The notes: generated by a model not told the origin, from the sequence alone. A stretch of DNA of 64,000 nucleotides from Rheinheimera texasensis DSM 17496 (GCF_000711985.1 NZ_JONU01000007.1:868001-932000); one strand, 5' to 3'; shown: positions 1 to 9,601, counted from the first letter of the stretch. Numbers and translations are program-made.

Positions 1-444
1 AGCGGCGCCTTGCAAGACGGTCAGTCAACCAGCAGGCGTCGCTCCCGCCTCGATAGCCCCAAAGGCGCACAGGAAAAAAGCATCGATGCGACGATCTGGC
101 AGCTGCACAGTGCCATGGTGGATAAAATTCTCGCAAATCCGGCGCTGTTAGCGCCGGTCGTGGCGCAGCTGGAACAGGAACAGCAACAAGGATTATTGCG
201 TCACAGCGCTTATTTATTCTGGAGCTGTGCTTTTGCCATGATCCACCAGCCAGCGTTGTTCAGAGCTGCATTGTTAAGTCAGGAGCCACAGGCCTGCAAA
301 CATCGCAGGCGCACCCGCTTACGTGGCATTTTGACCGAAGCTGAACGCGCGCTGGTTTTAGCGGGACAATGGCAGCCAGCAACTGCGCCGGATGAAGATC
401 CTAACGACACAACACAGGGCGAAACCGCACTGGCGTGCAACTAA
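1..444 (+). CDS. C-terminal part of an unidentified protein
   Basis: The reading frame is open from the first base of the window, so the true start probably lies upstream; a TTG at position 10 is the first possible start inside the window. About 147 residues are visible and end at a TAA. The visible part is mostly helical and rich in Gln, Ala and Leu, with a basic patch (HRRRTRLRG) near residue 100 and an acidic, disordered-looking tail. I do not recognise a family and see no signal peptide or membrane segment. The next gene starts after about 140 bases and has its own leader, so the two need not be co-transcribed. Confidence 0.45.
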   Translation, partial: SGALQDGQSTSRRRSRLDSPKGAQEKSIDATIWQLHSAMVDKILANPALLAPVVAQLEQEQQQGLLRHSAYLFWSCAFAMIHQPALFRAALLSQEPQACKHRRRTRLRGILTEAERALVLAGQWQPATAPDEDPNDTTQGETALACN

Positions 445-586
445 AATGACCAGATTGGTCGCAGGTTAGAAGCCCCTGCAGCAACTCAGTGATTTCAGCA
501 CTAAAAAGCTGCCGCCGGGTGTACCCTAAGATGCTCTCATTGAGTACACTCAGACATCTTCTTGTTAGTTTTTGCTGGGTTTCTCC

Positions 587-3313
587 ATGTTACTGAATGC
601 TATTACCCGAAGCGTGCGCCGTCTGACTGCCGGCGCTACGCTGCCGCTTAGTTTATTGTTTTCTCCGTTATTTTTTTTCTCAGTGCAGGCTCATGCGCAA
701 CAGGCAGTTGCACAACCGGCCCCCGCTCCCACGGCGTTACCGCAGTCTGACAGCGCACAGCCAGCAGAAAACATCGCTGTACAAAGCATTGCGGTACAAA
801 GCTCCGCGCCACGCTTGGCCGGTGAACTGCAAAGCCGCCAGCTGCAAAGTAAATTTGGTAGTGTCAGTGTTGAAGCCCTGACGCAAAAAAATGACGATGG
901 CAGCGTCAACAGCCGTCAGTTTGTGCTAAAGACCGGACCAGCGACCGCGCCAGTGGAAAAAACCATCAGCCCGGCCAGCACTGACGCGCTGCTCATCAGT
1001 AAAAACCCGCTGTTTGATGCTGCCTTTGCGCTCAGCCAGCTGGAACGTCAGCAAAACAGTGTCAGTGAAATTACCGACTGGGGCTTCAACGACCAGCAAG
1101 CACTGCCTTGCCCTTGTTTTGAAACCGGCGCCAAATGGCATTATGTCTGGACCCGTGATTTATCTTATGCGTTGGATTTAGGCCTTAGCGCGTTGGACCC
1201 TGAACGCGCACAAACTTCCCTGCTGTTTAAAACCTCGCAGGTGCGGCCAGAATTGATTGCCCGTGGCGTGGAAAATACCGAAGTCGCGCTGCAGGATACC
1301 GGCTCCGGCGGCAGCTGGCCGGTCAGTTCCGACCGCGTGGTCTGGGTGTTAGCCGCCAGCGGGATGACCGCGCAAGACCCGGAAGGTGCGTCGAATCAGG
1401 CGGCCGCAGAGGCCTGGCAACAGCGTTGGTATGCGATTGCGCGCAATACCATCCTGCAGGACCGCAGTTATATTTTTGATACCAAGCTGGGGTTATATCG
1501 CGGTGAAACCTCGTTCCTCGATTGGCGTGAACAGAGTTATCCGAGCTGGACCGCCAAAGATACTTTGTTCCTGGCAGAGTCGTTTTCGCTCTCAACTAAC
1601 GTGTTGCATTATGTGGCCTTAAGCCGGGCGGCAGAAGCCGCCAAAACGCAGGAACCAGCCCGTGCTGCGGAACTTGCGCAGTGGGCGCAGGCATTAAAAC
1701 AAGCCATCAACAGCTGGTTCTGGTTGCCGGAAAAGGGTCTATACGCCCGTTATATTGGTGAAGTCTATAACCCGGTGGCTGTTGAACATTATGATTTATT
1801 GGGTTTAGCGTTGGCGATCACCCATGGCGTGGCCTCGCCGCTGCAGGCCCAGCAAATTCTGCAAAACTATCCTCTAACCCAGGCCGGCCCGCCGGTGATT
1901 TTCCCGGCGCTGCCAGACGTGCCGATTTACCATAACCGCGCAATCTGGCCTTTTGTCAGCGCTTATCTGCTACGTGCGGCACGCCAGCAAAATCAGGCTG
2001 AGCTGTTCCACAAGGTGGCAGTGTCGTTGTATCAAGGCGCAGTGCTGAATCAGTCCAATATGGAAAATCTGGAATGGCTCAGCCAAAAAGCTCATGTTGA
2101 AGATGGCGCTTTATCCGGCCCGGTGATTAATTCTGAGCGCCAGCTTTGGTCTGTGGCGGCTTACGGCGATTTGGTGGCCGGTCAGCTATTTGGAACTGAG
2201 CTCAAAGCCGGCATGCTCAGCATCAATCCGTATATTCCGGTAGATTTAGCACGTGAACTCGACCTTGGTAACAACCCGGTTCTGCAAAATCTGACGCTGG
2301 CCGGTACCACGCTGGACTTGCAGCTGGAGCTGCCACCACAGGCACGGCGGGGTCAGGTCTACCGGCTGGCGCAATTAAGCCTCAACGGCCAGCCGCAAGT
2401 GCTGACCGGCAATCAGCAATTCAGTATCAAACTCAGTGATTTCTCGCAGCAGCGCAACGAACTGGTGCTGAAATTACAAGCGTTCGACGCACCAGCATCC
2501 AGCGTGACTCAGCTGCGCACCAGCAATAATGCCGGGCCGCTCACTGGCCTTAGCAATAGCGAAAAACGCAAGCTGCTAGCGCCAAAAGAGCCGTTGCTGC
2601 AGCTCAGTCTCAGTGAAAAAGGGATTCCGACGTTGCGCTTTGACGCCGCCGGCGAAAGCGATACCCGCTTCACGCTGTATAAAAATGGCGTGCCGGTGAA
2701 ACTCAAACCGCGCCAGCAAGACTGGACTGACAGCAAAGCCAAAACAACCTACAGCCAGTGTTATGCCCTGACGCAAAGCTACAAGGATAGCGGCCTTAGC
2801 TCACAACCAAGCCGCACTTTGTGTACACCGGGCGCCGCAGTTAACTTTGTTGCCGGCCAGGGGCTGTTGAGTGCTGATCATGAAATCAGCGATTACCTCA
2901 ATCAACCGGTGTTTAAAAACTGGGGCGCACCGGAGCAACAGCTACAGCTGAACTTCAGCGCCAGCCACGAAGGTCTGCATGCCTTGCGGCTGCAATATTT
3001 TATCGATAATGGCCCGATCAATACCGGCATTACAGCGGTGGTGAAGCGCCTGAGCGCCAACTGTCCGCAATCTGGTCTGCAACAGGCGACGCTGGTGATG
3101 CCGCATCTTGCCACTGCACTGGAAGCCGGCTGGTCAAGCCGCGCTATGTTCCGCGCCAAGGCCGGTGAACAGTGTACTGTCACAATCAGCGATGGCTTTA
3201 ATATGAGTTATCTGCAGCATTTTAACTTGTACACCGGCGGCAAAGGCGGCCGTACCGGCCCGCTAAATCAGGCGGTGATCCAGCAGGCACAAATCCAGCC
3301 AATGGCGGAATAA
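587..3313 (+). CDS. Exported six-hairpin glycosidase-like protein
   Basis: A protein of about 908 residues with a Sec signal peptide (hydrophobic run ending in VQAHAQ near residue 38). The middle of the protein (about 150-560) has the look of an (alpha/alpha)6 barrel glycoside hydrolase of the amylo-1,6-glucosidase/six-hairpin type: WHYVWTRDLSYALDLGL, GSGGSWPVSSDRVVW and repeated Trp/Tyr-rich helices. The last 250 residues look like beta-sandwich domains. This suggests periplasmic cleavage of an oligosaccharide; the substrate cannot be read from the sequence. I chose the ATG at 587 over an in-frame TTG 15 bases upstream because it starts directly at the signal peptide. No clear Shine-Dalgarno site is visible. 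The family call is moderate; the export call is firm. Confidence 0.6.
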   Translation: MLLNAITRSVRRLTAGATLPLSLLFSPLFFFSVQAHAQQAVAQPAPAPTALPQSDSAQPAENIAVQSIAVQSSAPRLAGELQSRQLQSKFGSVSVEALTQKNDDGSVNSRQFVLKTGPATAPVEKTISPASTDALLISKNPLFDAAFALSQLERQQNSVSEITDWGFNDQQALPCPCFETGAKWHYVWTRDLSYALDLGLSALDPERAQTSLLFKTSQVRPELIARGVENTEVALQDTGSGGSWPVSSDRVVWVLAASGMTAQDPEGASNQAAAEAWQQRWYAIARNTILQDRSYIFDTKLGLYRGETSFLDWREQSYPSWTAKDTLFLAESFSLSTNVLHYVALSRAAEAAKTQEPARAAELAQWAQALKQAINSWFWLPEKGLYARYIGEVYNPVAVEHYDLLGLALAITHGVASPLQAQQILQNYPLTQAGPPVIFPALPDVPIYHNRAIWPFVSAYLLRAARQQNQAELFHKVAVSLYQGAVLNQSNMENLEWLSQKAHVEDGALSGPVINSERQLWSVAAYGDLVAGQLFGTELKAGMLSINPYIPVDLARELDLGNNPVLQNLTLAGTTLDLQLELPPQARRGQVYRLAQLSLNGQPQVLTGNQQFSIKLSDFSQQRNELVLKLQAFDAPASSVTQLRTSNNAGPLTGLSNSEKRKLLAPKEPLLQLSLSEKGIPTLRFDAAGESDTRFTLYKNGVPVKLKPRQQDWTDSKAKTTYSQCYALTQSYKDSGLSSQPSRTLCTPGAAVNFVAGQGLLSADHEISDYLNQPVFKNWGAPEQQLQLNFSASHEGLHALRLQYFIDNGPINTGITAVVKRLSANCPQSGLQQATLVMPHLATALEAGWSSRAMFRAKAGEQCTVTISDGFNMSYLQHFNLYTGGKGGRTGPLNQAVIQQAQIQPMAE

Positions 3314-3368
3314 AGTCAACACCAGGCCCGGCGCCGACTCGCCGGGTACCTGATCCCACGGAGTTGTT

Positions 3369-4244
3369 GTGAATTTTTATCTGATCCTGGCCTTATGTTC
3401 GGCAGTGTCGATGGCCAGCAGTGGCGTCATCGCCCGTTTATCCGGCCTTGGTGCCGCCGAACTGACCTTTTACCGGCTTTTTGTCGGCGCACTTTGTTTA
3501 GGCGCGCTGGTGCTTCTGCTGGGTAAACAAGCCGACCTGAAACAAAAGCCGGACCGGCGTATTGTGCTGAACGGCATATTGCTGGCAAGCTTTATGTTGT
3601 GCTTTCTCAAAGCCATCAGTTTTATCAGTCTCGCTAATGCCATTATGCTGGTGTATCTGGCGCCGGCGCTGGCCGCTATTGCCGCTCATTTCCTGTTCCG
3701 GGAAAAACTTGACGCGCTGTCCGGGTTATTGATTGCCTTGTCATTTTTAGGTTTTGCCATGTTGCAGCAATTTAAACTTGATTTGGTGTTAACAGCCGAA
3801 CAGTGGCCGGGTTTTGTTTATGGCGTGTTGTCGCTTGTGACCTATACCGGCTTTTTGCTGGCCAACCGCCACAGCGGCAAATCGGCATCACCGCTGCAAC
3901 GTGCGTTTTATCAGCTGTTGCTCGGGGCGCTTTGTGTCTTGCCATTTTTAACCGCAGCGCCAATCCCTGCTACAGACCAGTGGATTTGGGTGTTGCTGGC
4001 TGGTTTTTTCCCGGGTTTTCTGGCGATTTATCTGGCGATTGTCGCGCTGGAACATTTACCAACCCGGGTGTTTGGTACTTTGGCGTACATTGAACCTGTG
4101 GCGGTCATTCTGGCCGGCTGGTTGCTGTTTCAGGAAACGCTGAGTCTGCTGCAACTAGGTGGCGTGGCGCTGATTTTATTGGCCGGTTTGCTGCAATCGG
4201 TGTTGCATCAACAGCCCGCCCGCCAGACTGCGACATCACAATGA
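3369..4244 (+). CDS. EamA/DMT family transporter
   Basis: This 291-residue protein is almost entirely hydrophobic and has about ten predicted transmembrane helices in two repeats, the layout of EamA (drug/metabolite transporter) permeases of the inner membrane. The second half carries the usual ending: a helix with LEHLPTRVFGTLAYIEPVAV followed by a Gly/Leu-rich last helix. The start is a GTG preceded by an ACGGAG Shine-Dalgarno-like stretch. The gene overlaps the following acpH by four bases (ATGA), so both are probably translated from one message. The substrate (amino acid, metabolite or drug) cannot be inferred. Confidence 0.85.
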   Translation: MNFYLILALCSAVSMASSGVIARLSGLGAAELTFYRLFVGALCLGALVLLLGKQADLKQKPDRRIVLNGILLASFMLCFLKAISFISLANAIMLVYLAPALAAIAAHFLFREKLDALSGLLIALSFLGFAMLQQFKLDLVLTAEQWPGFVYGVLSLVTYTGFLLANRHSGKSASPLQRAFYQLLLGALCVLPFLTAAPIPATDQWIWVLLAGFFPGFLAIYLAIVALEHLPTRVFGTLAYIEPVAVILAGWLLFQETLSLLQLGGVALILLAGLLQSVLHQQPARQTATSQ

Positions 4245-4855
4245 ACTTTTTCGCCCATCTGATACTGGCCGAGCCGACGCCACAATCCAGGCTGGGCAAT
4301 CTGATGGGCGATTTTTGTCAGGGATTGGACCTTAAAACGCTACCGACTGCTGTGCAAGCCGGCATCTGGCGCCACCGTGCCATCGACCGTTATACCGATG
4401 CCGCCGCTGAAGTGCAGCAGGCCAAAGCGTTGTTCAGCAAGGCGCGCCGCCGTTTTGCGCCGGTAATGCTCGACGTGTTATTTGACCATTTGCTGCTCAA
4501 ACATTGGCCGCAGCTCGACAGCCGCCCGCTCGAGCCGCTGTGCCAGCAGCTGTACCAACATTTGTGGCAACAACGCAGCGTGATGCCGCCAGCGATGGCC
4601 GCGACGGTGACAGCCATAGTGCAACAAGACTGGTTTGGCAGTTATCAGCAACTGGATAACATCGGCATGGCGCTGGACCGAATTGCCAGCAGCATCCGCT
4701 TTGCTCACCAATTTACCGGCAGTATCGATGAGATCCGCCAGCATTCGCCTGCACTAGAAACCTTGTTTTTGCAGTTTTACCCGCAACTACAGGCATATGT
4801 CCGCGAACTGGGGCCGGAGCTGACTGCGTTGACTGCACGCCGACTTCCGGACTAA
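4241..4855 (+). CDS. acpH: Acyl carrier protein phosphodiesterase
   Basis: The 204-residue protein matches the AcpH family, which hydrolyses the 4'-phosphopantetheine arm from holo-ACP to give apo-ACP in the cytoplasm. Seen: the family's N-terminus MNFFAHLILAEPTP with RLGNLMGDFCQG near residue 20, then WRHRAIDRYTDAAAEV and a central LFDHLLLKHWPQL, whose His and Asp residues are those expected to bind the catalytic metal (HD-like fold). The length is normal for the family (about 190-200). The start codon overlaps the stop of the EamA transporter gene. Confidence 0.85.
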   Translation: MNFFAHLILAEPTPQSRLGNLMGDFCQGLDLKTLPTAVQAGIWRHRAIDRYTDAAAEVQQAKALFSKARRRFAPVMLDVLFDHLLLKHWPQLDSRPLEPLCQQLYQHLWQQRSVMPPAMAATVTAIVQQDWFGSYQQLDNIGMALDRIASSIRFAHQFTGSIDEIRQHSPALETLFLQFYPQLQAYVRELGPELTALTARRLPD

Positions 4856-4935
4856 AGCCTTCCGGCAAAAAATAGTGATACAATAAAACCCTTTAGCGGC
4901 CGCCCTGGCCTTCCCCTTCTTCACTCGGAGCTGAT

Positions 4936-5334
4936 ATGAGCCAATTTCCTGACGACGGCAACGGCGATATGCTGCAAGCCATGCAAGATTCCGGCATGGA
5001 TTTAACCAAATCATTGGATCTCGATTTTTACCTGGTCTTCCCGGACCGCGCCAAAGCAGAAAAAGCGTTGGAAGCCATGACCAAACTGGACCAACCCGGC
5101 GAAGTGGAACTGAATTTAAACGATTTGGACCAATGGGAACTGATTGTTTCGCTGAACATGGTGCCAGAGCACGCCGCCATCACCGCCAAAGAAGCTGAAC
5201 TGGACAAATTCGCCAAGAAATTCAGTGGCCACAACGATGGCTGGGGTGTGATGCAACATCAGGACGGCGACGATGAATTCGCTGACGATCATGACCACGA
5301 ATGTGATGATGACTGCGATCATCATCACCACTAA
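4936..5334 (+). CDS. RraB-type ribonuclease E inhibitor family protein
   Basis: A 132-residue acidic protein beginning MSQFPDDGNGDMLQAMQDSG, the signature opening of the RraB/DUF695-like regulator of RNase E. Known family members bind RNase E and alter its RNA cleavage. The core up to about residue 110 follows the family. The last 20 residues form an Asp/Glu/His-rich tail ending in five histidines with two Cys (HECDDDCDHHHH), which could bind a transition metal; such acidic tails are known in the family, but the His/Cys composition is striking. It stands alone between acpH and selO, 80 bases after acpH. Confidence 0.75.
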   Translation: MSQFPDDGNGDMLQAMQDSGMDLTKSLDLDFYLVFPDRAKAEKALEAMTKLDQPGEVELNLNDLDQWELIVSLNMVPEHAAITAKEAELDKFAKKFSGHNDGWGVMQHQDGDDEFADDHDHECDDDCDHHHH

Positions 5335-5348
5335 GACAAAACCCGGCC

Positions 5349-6803
5349 ATGGCTTTTACCGCTGAACTGACCTATCGCTCGCTGGGGCCGCTGTTTTACC
5401 AGACAGTGGCGCCAACTCCTGTATCAGAGCCTGCCTGGTTGCTGTTTAACGAAGCCTTAGCGGCCGAGTTACAGTGGCCGGAAGAAGCCCGGCAGACGCC
5501 GCTGGGCCTTGGCTATTTCAGCGGTAACCAGCTGGCACCCTGGATGCAGCCGACCGCTTTGGCCTATACCGGCCATCAGTTTGGCTCGCTGGCGCCGCGT
5601 TTAGGCGACGGCCGCGCTTTGTTATTGACGGAAGTGTTAAGCCAAAACGGCCAGCGCTTTGACGTGCAGTTAAAAGGCGCAGGCCCGACGCCGTTTTCCC
5701 GCCGCGGCGATGGCCGTGCCGCGCTTGGCCCGGTGCTGCGGGAATATCTCCTCAGCGAATGGATGGCTGCGGTGGGCGTGCGCACCAGCCGTGCTTTAGC
5801 CGCCGTTACCACCGGCGAGGCGATTTACCGGGATACGCAGGTGCCCGGCGCTGTGCTCACTCGAGTTGCGGCTTCACATATCCGCATCGGCACTTTTCAG
5901 TATGCCTCTATTCATGGCACGGCATCGGATGTCAAAGCGCTGGCTGATTATGTGATTGCGCGGCATTACCCGCAGTTGGCAACAGAGGCAGAGCCCTATC
6001 TGGCATTATTGCGCGCCATCGCAGCAGCTCAGGCCGATTTGATTGCCCATTGGATGAGCCTGGGCTTTGTGCATGGTGTGATGAATACCGACAATATGAC
6101 AGTCAGTGGCGAAACCATCGATTACGGCCCTTGTGCTTTTATCGATAGTTTTAACCCCAATGCCTGTTTCAGCTCTATTGATACGCAAGGCCGCTACGCC
6201 TACCGCAATCAGCCGCCAATAGCACAGTGGAATCTGGCGCGGCTCGCCGAGTCTTTACTTGTGCTGCTGGATGCCGACGAACAACAGGCCATTGCAAAAG
6301 CGATGACAGTGCTGAATGACTTCCCTGCCATGTATCAGACTGCACGGCTGCAGCGCTTTGCTGCTAAGTTAGGGCTACAATCTCCGCTTGAATCTGATCT
6401 GCCACTGATTGATGACCTGCTAAATGTGCTTGCAGAGCAACAAATTGATTTCACATTGTTTTTCCGTGAATTATCCCGTGCAGCAGCAACGCCGGGGGCA
6501 GCCGCCCGAGCACTTTTTGCGGAAGATGCAGCCTTTGATGCCTGGCACCAACGCTGGTTAAACCGGTTGGCGGCAAACCCAATCAACCCTGCCGAATTGA
6601 GCCAACAGCTGTTGCAGGCCAATCCGGCGTTTATCCCGCGTAATTACCGGATTGAACAAATCATCGAGAGTGCACTGAATGGCGATTTGGCGCCGGCCAA
6701 AGCATTTGTGAAAGCCAGTCAGACACCTTTTGTTGACGACGAATATTGGGCAGCTTTACCGCCGGCTGATTTTTGTGACTACCGGACTTTTTGCGGTACC
6801 TGA
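5349..6803 (+). CDS. selO: Protein adenylyltransferase SelO (YdiU/UPF0061)
   Basis: A 484-residue pseudokinase-fold enzyme that transfers AMP from ATP to Ser/Thr/Tyr of target proteins; SelO is linked to redox stress responses. Visible family blocks: YTGHQFG (about 73-79), LGDGRALLLTE (85-95), QLKGAGPTPFSRRGDGRA (107-124, with the nucleotide-binding Lys109), GVRTSRALAAVTTGE (143-157), HGVMNTDNMT (242-251) and IDYGP (257-261), which hold the metal and catalytic residues. The C-terminus is CDYRTFCGT: two cysteines in place of the selenocysteine motif of eukaryotic members. The length is normal for bacterial SelO. It starts 14 bases after the RraB-like gene and may share its message. Confidence 0.92.
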   Translation: MAFTAELTYRSLGPLFYQTVAPTPVSEPAWLLFNEALAAELQWPEEARQTPLGLGYFSGNQLAPWMQPTALAYTGHQFGSLAPRLGDGRALLLTEVLSQNGQRFDVQLKGAGPTPFSRRGDGRAALGPVLREYLLSEWMAAVGVRTSRALAAVTTGEAIYRDTQVPGAVLTRVAASHIRIGTFQYASIHGTASDVKALADYVIARHYPQLATEAEPYLALLRAIAAAQADLIAHWMSLGFVHGVMNTDNMTVSGETIDYGPCAFIDSFNPNACFSSIDTQGRYAYRNQPPIAQWNLARLAESLLVLLDADEQQAIAKAMTVLNDFPAMYQTARLQRFAAKLGLQSPLESDLPLIDDLLNVLAEQQIDFTLFFRELSRAAATPGAAARALFAEDAAFDAWHQRWLNRLAANPINPAELSQQLLQANPAFIPRNYRIEQIIESALNGDLAPAKAFVKASQTPFVDDEYWAALPPADFCDYRTFCGT

Positions 6804-6930
6804 AGTAGCCCCTACAATAGCAGCTGACACATGTTTTGATTTTTTGTCAGCCACCGGCTGATCTTCAGGGCCTTGTTAACGCTATAAAACCAACATTATT
6901 CAGCACGACGCTATTGGCCGGAGCATAACG

Positions 6931-7233
6931 ATGGGATTGGATTGCCGGGAAATTCTCGACGTCAAAGAATACGAGTTTTTACTGAACTGGTTTATCCGCA
7001 AACAGCAACAGCATCAGCTCGCCAGCCTGCAAGAGCCATTGAGCTACGACGGCCATTCCGAATACGACCAGCTGTTTAATCTACTGCTGGAACAGGCGCG
7101 TATCGCTTTTATCGAACAATTCGGCTATCCGGCACCGCCTCTGGTGTTTACCAACCTGTTTCATCTGGCCGAACTGGAGATAGCCGGCAAACGCAATGCC
7201 CGTGGCATTAAAACGCCGCCACAGCTGATGTAG
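6931..7233 (+). CDS. Small conserved-looking hypothetical protein
   Basis: A 100-residue protein starting MGLDCREILDVKEYEFLLNW, with helical, Gln- and Leu-rich character and no signal peptide or membrane segment. I do not recognise the family. It is supported by a sensible start (GGAG seven bases before the ATG), codon use like its neighbours, and a strong intrinsic terminator 25 bases after its stop. It is separated from selO by 127 bases without an obvious terminator. Confidence 0.6.
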   Translation: MGLDCREILDVKEYEFLLNWFIRKQQQHQLASLQEPLSYDGHSEYDQLFNLLLEQARIAFIEQFGYPAPPLVFTNLFHLAELEIAGKRNARGIKTPPQLM

Positions 7234-7257
7234 TTTTGCGCTGTTTACTTGAAAGAC

Positions 7258-7282
7258 AAAAAGCCCGCACTGCGGGCTTTTT
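7258..7282. terminator. Bidirectional intrinsic terminator
   Basis: The sequence AAAAAGCCCGC-AC-TGCGGGCTTTTT forms a GC-rich stem flanked by an A-run and a T-run. It lies between the convergent 100-residue hypothetical gene (plus) and the DUF547 gene (minus) and can end transcription from both sides. Confidence 0.85.
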
Positions 7283-7300
7283 AGCGTCAGGCTGAAAACC

Positions 7301-8476
7301 TTAAATCGCTGCAGCCGGTTGCTGCTGCGCGGTTGGTGTCTGTTGCTGCTTCGCCTGCATCGTCTGCCCACGCTGTTTCAGCAGATGATATCTTTCCAGC
7401 TGCTCAGACGTCAGTTTACGCGCAACCACCGGGCCTAAGGGTAATGCCGCCACTTTGACCGCAGTTTTATGGCCTTTGGTATTTGGCAATGTGCCGTATA
7501 CATCAGTCACGCTGTAATTCGACAAATTGGTCAGAATGGTTTTATTGCCCTGCAGATAAGGCTGTTCGTCAAGCCGCAAATAAGTGGCTAAATGCTTACG
7601 CAGGTCCGTTTGGAAATCCGGGAAATAGGCCGCACTGCGCTGGTAAAAACTGGAAACACGAAAACCCAAAGTGCCTTTGGGCAAGGTGCCACGGTTGGAG
7701 TTAATAAACTCAGCAGCATTCTTGACTAATTGCTGCTGCACGTTACTACCGGTATAGGCCATGGTTGGAATATTCGGGCTGCCAATCACGCCCTGGTACA
7801 GGCCATAAATCAATTCAGGCTGCTCTGGAAATTGTTTCGGCAAAATCGCGAACTGAATATCATCTAAACTCAGCCGCACACCAGCGACGGTCAGGATCTT
7901 TTGGCTCAGTATACCGGGCTGTTCTGCCGTCCCGAGTAAAAATGTTTCCAGATCTTTGCGCGGATAGACTTTGATCACTTCATCCAGCACTGTGATGTTA
8001 TACAAATTCAGCCAGTAGGCCAGCTGTTCGTTTTTAGTCAGTTGATTCAGCGGCGTTTGATCCGGTACTGCAGACAACTGCCGGCGCAGTTGGCCTATTA
8101 CATCCCGCATTTCCGGGTTGTGTTGATATTCTTCAAAATGAAAACGGTTGGCGGCAAGCGCGGTGAAATGGTCGCCAACCGGATAACTGCGATAAATGTC
8201 GTAGCGCTGTTCCCGCTCTGTCACTGTGCTGCGCTGCGGTATGCCTTCGGCTAACACTGAGGTGCGCAGCACCAGGTCCAGCACTTTGTAATCAATTTTT
8301 TTGCCCTGTTCTGTCCCGCCGAAAAAGCTGGCAGGCAATGCCTGTGGTGCCGCCGTCTGGCCTGCTGGCGAAGGATGATTTTCTAAGGTTGCGGCAGAAT
8401 GTGCATAAGCTGGATGGGTGAGCGTCGAAGTAAGCAGCAGCGCTGCCATGGCAGATACAGAAATGTGCAGTTTCAT
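7301..8476 (-). CDS. Exported DUF547 domain protein
   Basis: About 391 residues from the ATG at 8476, which follows an AGGGG Shine-Dalgarno site and begins directly with a signal peptide (MKLHISVSAMAALLLTS...AYAH). The central part (about 120-280) is a DUF547 domain: LTKNEQLAYWLNLYNITVL, then VAGVRLSLDDIQF, PELIYGLYQG and a terminal NSNRGTLPKG block. DUF547 proteins are thought to have a papain-like fold, but their function is unproven. The last 25 residues are Gln- and Ala-rich and look disordered. An in-frame ATG 84 bases further upstream is rejected because it would put 28 residues before the signal peptide. Confidence 0.8.
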   Translation of the reverse strand: MKLHISVSAMAALLLTSTLTHPAYAHSAATLENHPSPAGQTAAPQALPASFFGGTEQGKKIDYKVLDLVLRTSVLAEGIPQRSTVTEREQRYDIYRSYPVGDHFTALAANRFHFEEYQHNPEMRDVIGQLRRQLSAVPDQTPLNQLTKNEQLAYWLNLYNITVLDEVIKVYPRKDLETFLLGTAEQPGILSQKILTVAGVRLSLDDIQFAILPKQFPEQPELIYGLYQGVIGSPNIPTMAYTGSNVQQQLVKNAAEFINSNRGTLPKGTLGFRVSSFYQRSAAYFPDFQTDLRKHLATYLRLDEQPYLQGNKTILTNLSNYSVTDVYGTLPNTKGHKTAVKVAALPLGPVVARKLTSEQLERYHLLKQRGQTMQAKQQQTPTAQQQPAAAI

Positions 8477-8589
8477 CAGTGTCAGCCCCTGTGTGGTTAA
8501 CCGAAGTTTTGTTATTTGCGGTACAAAAACAACCCTAGCCAAACAAACACAAAGATGCAACCAACCATTACATTTATTTTACTTTCAGC

Positions 8590-8628
8590 AAAAAGTCAGC
8601 CGGCCTGCTCTGGCCGGGCTGACAAAAA
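8590..8628. terminator. Bidirectional intrinsic terminator
   Basis: A long GC-rich hairpin (GTCAGCCGGCC / GGCCGGGCTGAC) is flanked by AAAAA on both outer sides, giving a T-run on the minus strand as well. It sits just after the end of the metallo-beta-lactamase-fold gene and probably ends its transcript before the DUF547 promoter. Confidence 0.75.
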
Positions 8629-8633
8629 CCGGC

Positions 8634-9491
8634 TTAGGCTTGATACAAAGTCCTAATCCATTTCTCTTCAGTGATAAAGTTCCAGCTCCATTTTTTCCAC
8701 TGCGCGGACAAGCCTTTCGCCACCGCCTGATCAGCCGTTAAACCCTGGGCTTTCATCGCCTGCACTTCTGCCAAGGTCTGCTCCATCATGCTCAAAAAGC
8801 GCTGCAGGCCGGCTTTATCCATCAGCTCGCCATGGCCGGGAATAATTTTGGTGCTGTCGTTAATTTGTCCGATGATCGTTTTAGTGTTGGCAATGTAACC
8901 GGCCACCGAGCCGCCGCTGTTAAGGTCAATAAACGGGAAACGGTCGGCAAAAAACAGATCGCCCATATGCAGCACATTCTGCGCTTTAAACCAAACCACT
9001 AGATCGCCATCGGTGTGACTGACCGGCATCGTTTGCAGCAACACCTGCTGATCATTGATTTGCAGCGTTTTCTCGCCGCTGAAAGTTTCGGTCGGTAAAC
9101 CAGCCTTGTTGAACTTGGTATCGCTTTGCAGTCGGCTCAATACCGCCTGGTGTGCAATGATTTTGGCTCCGCCAGCGAGCGCAGCATTACCGTCGGTATG
9201 GTCTTTATGAAAATGCGTGTTAACTAATGTGTTGACCTGTACGCCGCTTTGCAGCCGCTCCAGCTCAGCCTTGACCAAAGGCGCTGTCGCAGCAAATTGG
9301 GCATCGACGACTAAAGCGCCATCTTTACCAAGCAAGGCGCCAATATTGCCGCCACTGCCTTTGACCATATAAAGATTTGGCGCCAGTTGCTGGCTGCTGA
9401 CTTTAGGCGCATCAGCGGCCAAAGCAGAATTCATCATTAAAGCGCTGCCAAAGAGCGCAAAGGCCGGAAATAAACGAACAGAGAGAGTCAT
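8634..9491 (-). CDS. Exported metallo-beta-lactamase-fold hydrolase
   Basis: About 285 residues from the ATG at 9491, which opens a Sec signal peptide (MTLSVRLFPAFALFGS...LAADA). The MBL-fold zinc site is visible: HFHKDHTDGN (HxHxDH) near residue 97, a downstream VSHTDGDLVVW His and the last His in IIPGHGELMD. This arrangement is typical of periplasmic SoxH/PqqB-neighbour type MBL proteins; some hydrolyse thioesters or degrade lactams, and the substrate here is unknown. The gene stands alone between the DUF547 and LTA-synthase genes, with a terminator directly after it. Confidence 0.85.
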   Translation of the reverse strand: MTLSVRLFPAFALFGSALMMNSALAADAPKVSSQQLAPNLYMVKGSGGNIGALLGKDGALVVDAQFAATAPLVKAELERLQSGVQVNTLVNTHFHKDHTDGNAALAGGAKIIAHQAVLSRLQSDTKFNKAGLPTETFSGEKTLQINDQQVLLQTMPVSHTDGDLVVWFKAQNVLHMGDLFFADRFPFIDLNSGGSVAGYIANTKTIIGQINDSTKIIPGHGELMDKAGLQRFLSMMEQTLAEVQAMKAQGLTADQAVAKGLSAQWKKWSWNFITEEKWIRTLYQA

Positions 9492-9601
9492 TGGCAAAGT
9501 TCCTGTGCTGTTTTTATGAAGTTGTTTTCGATGCAACTCCTTACGCCACTGACGCTAAATCTGATCAGTCCGCAACACAAGCCTTTGCCTGTCAAGTAAC
9601 A

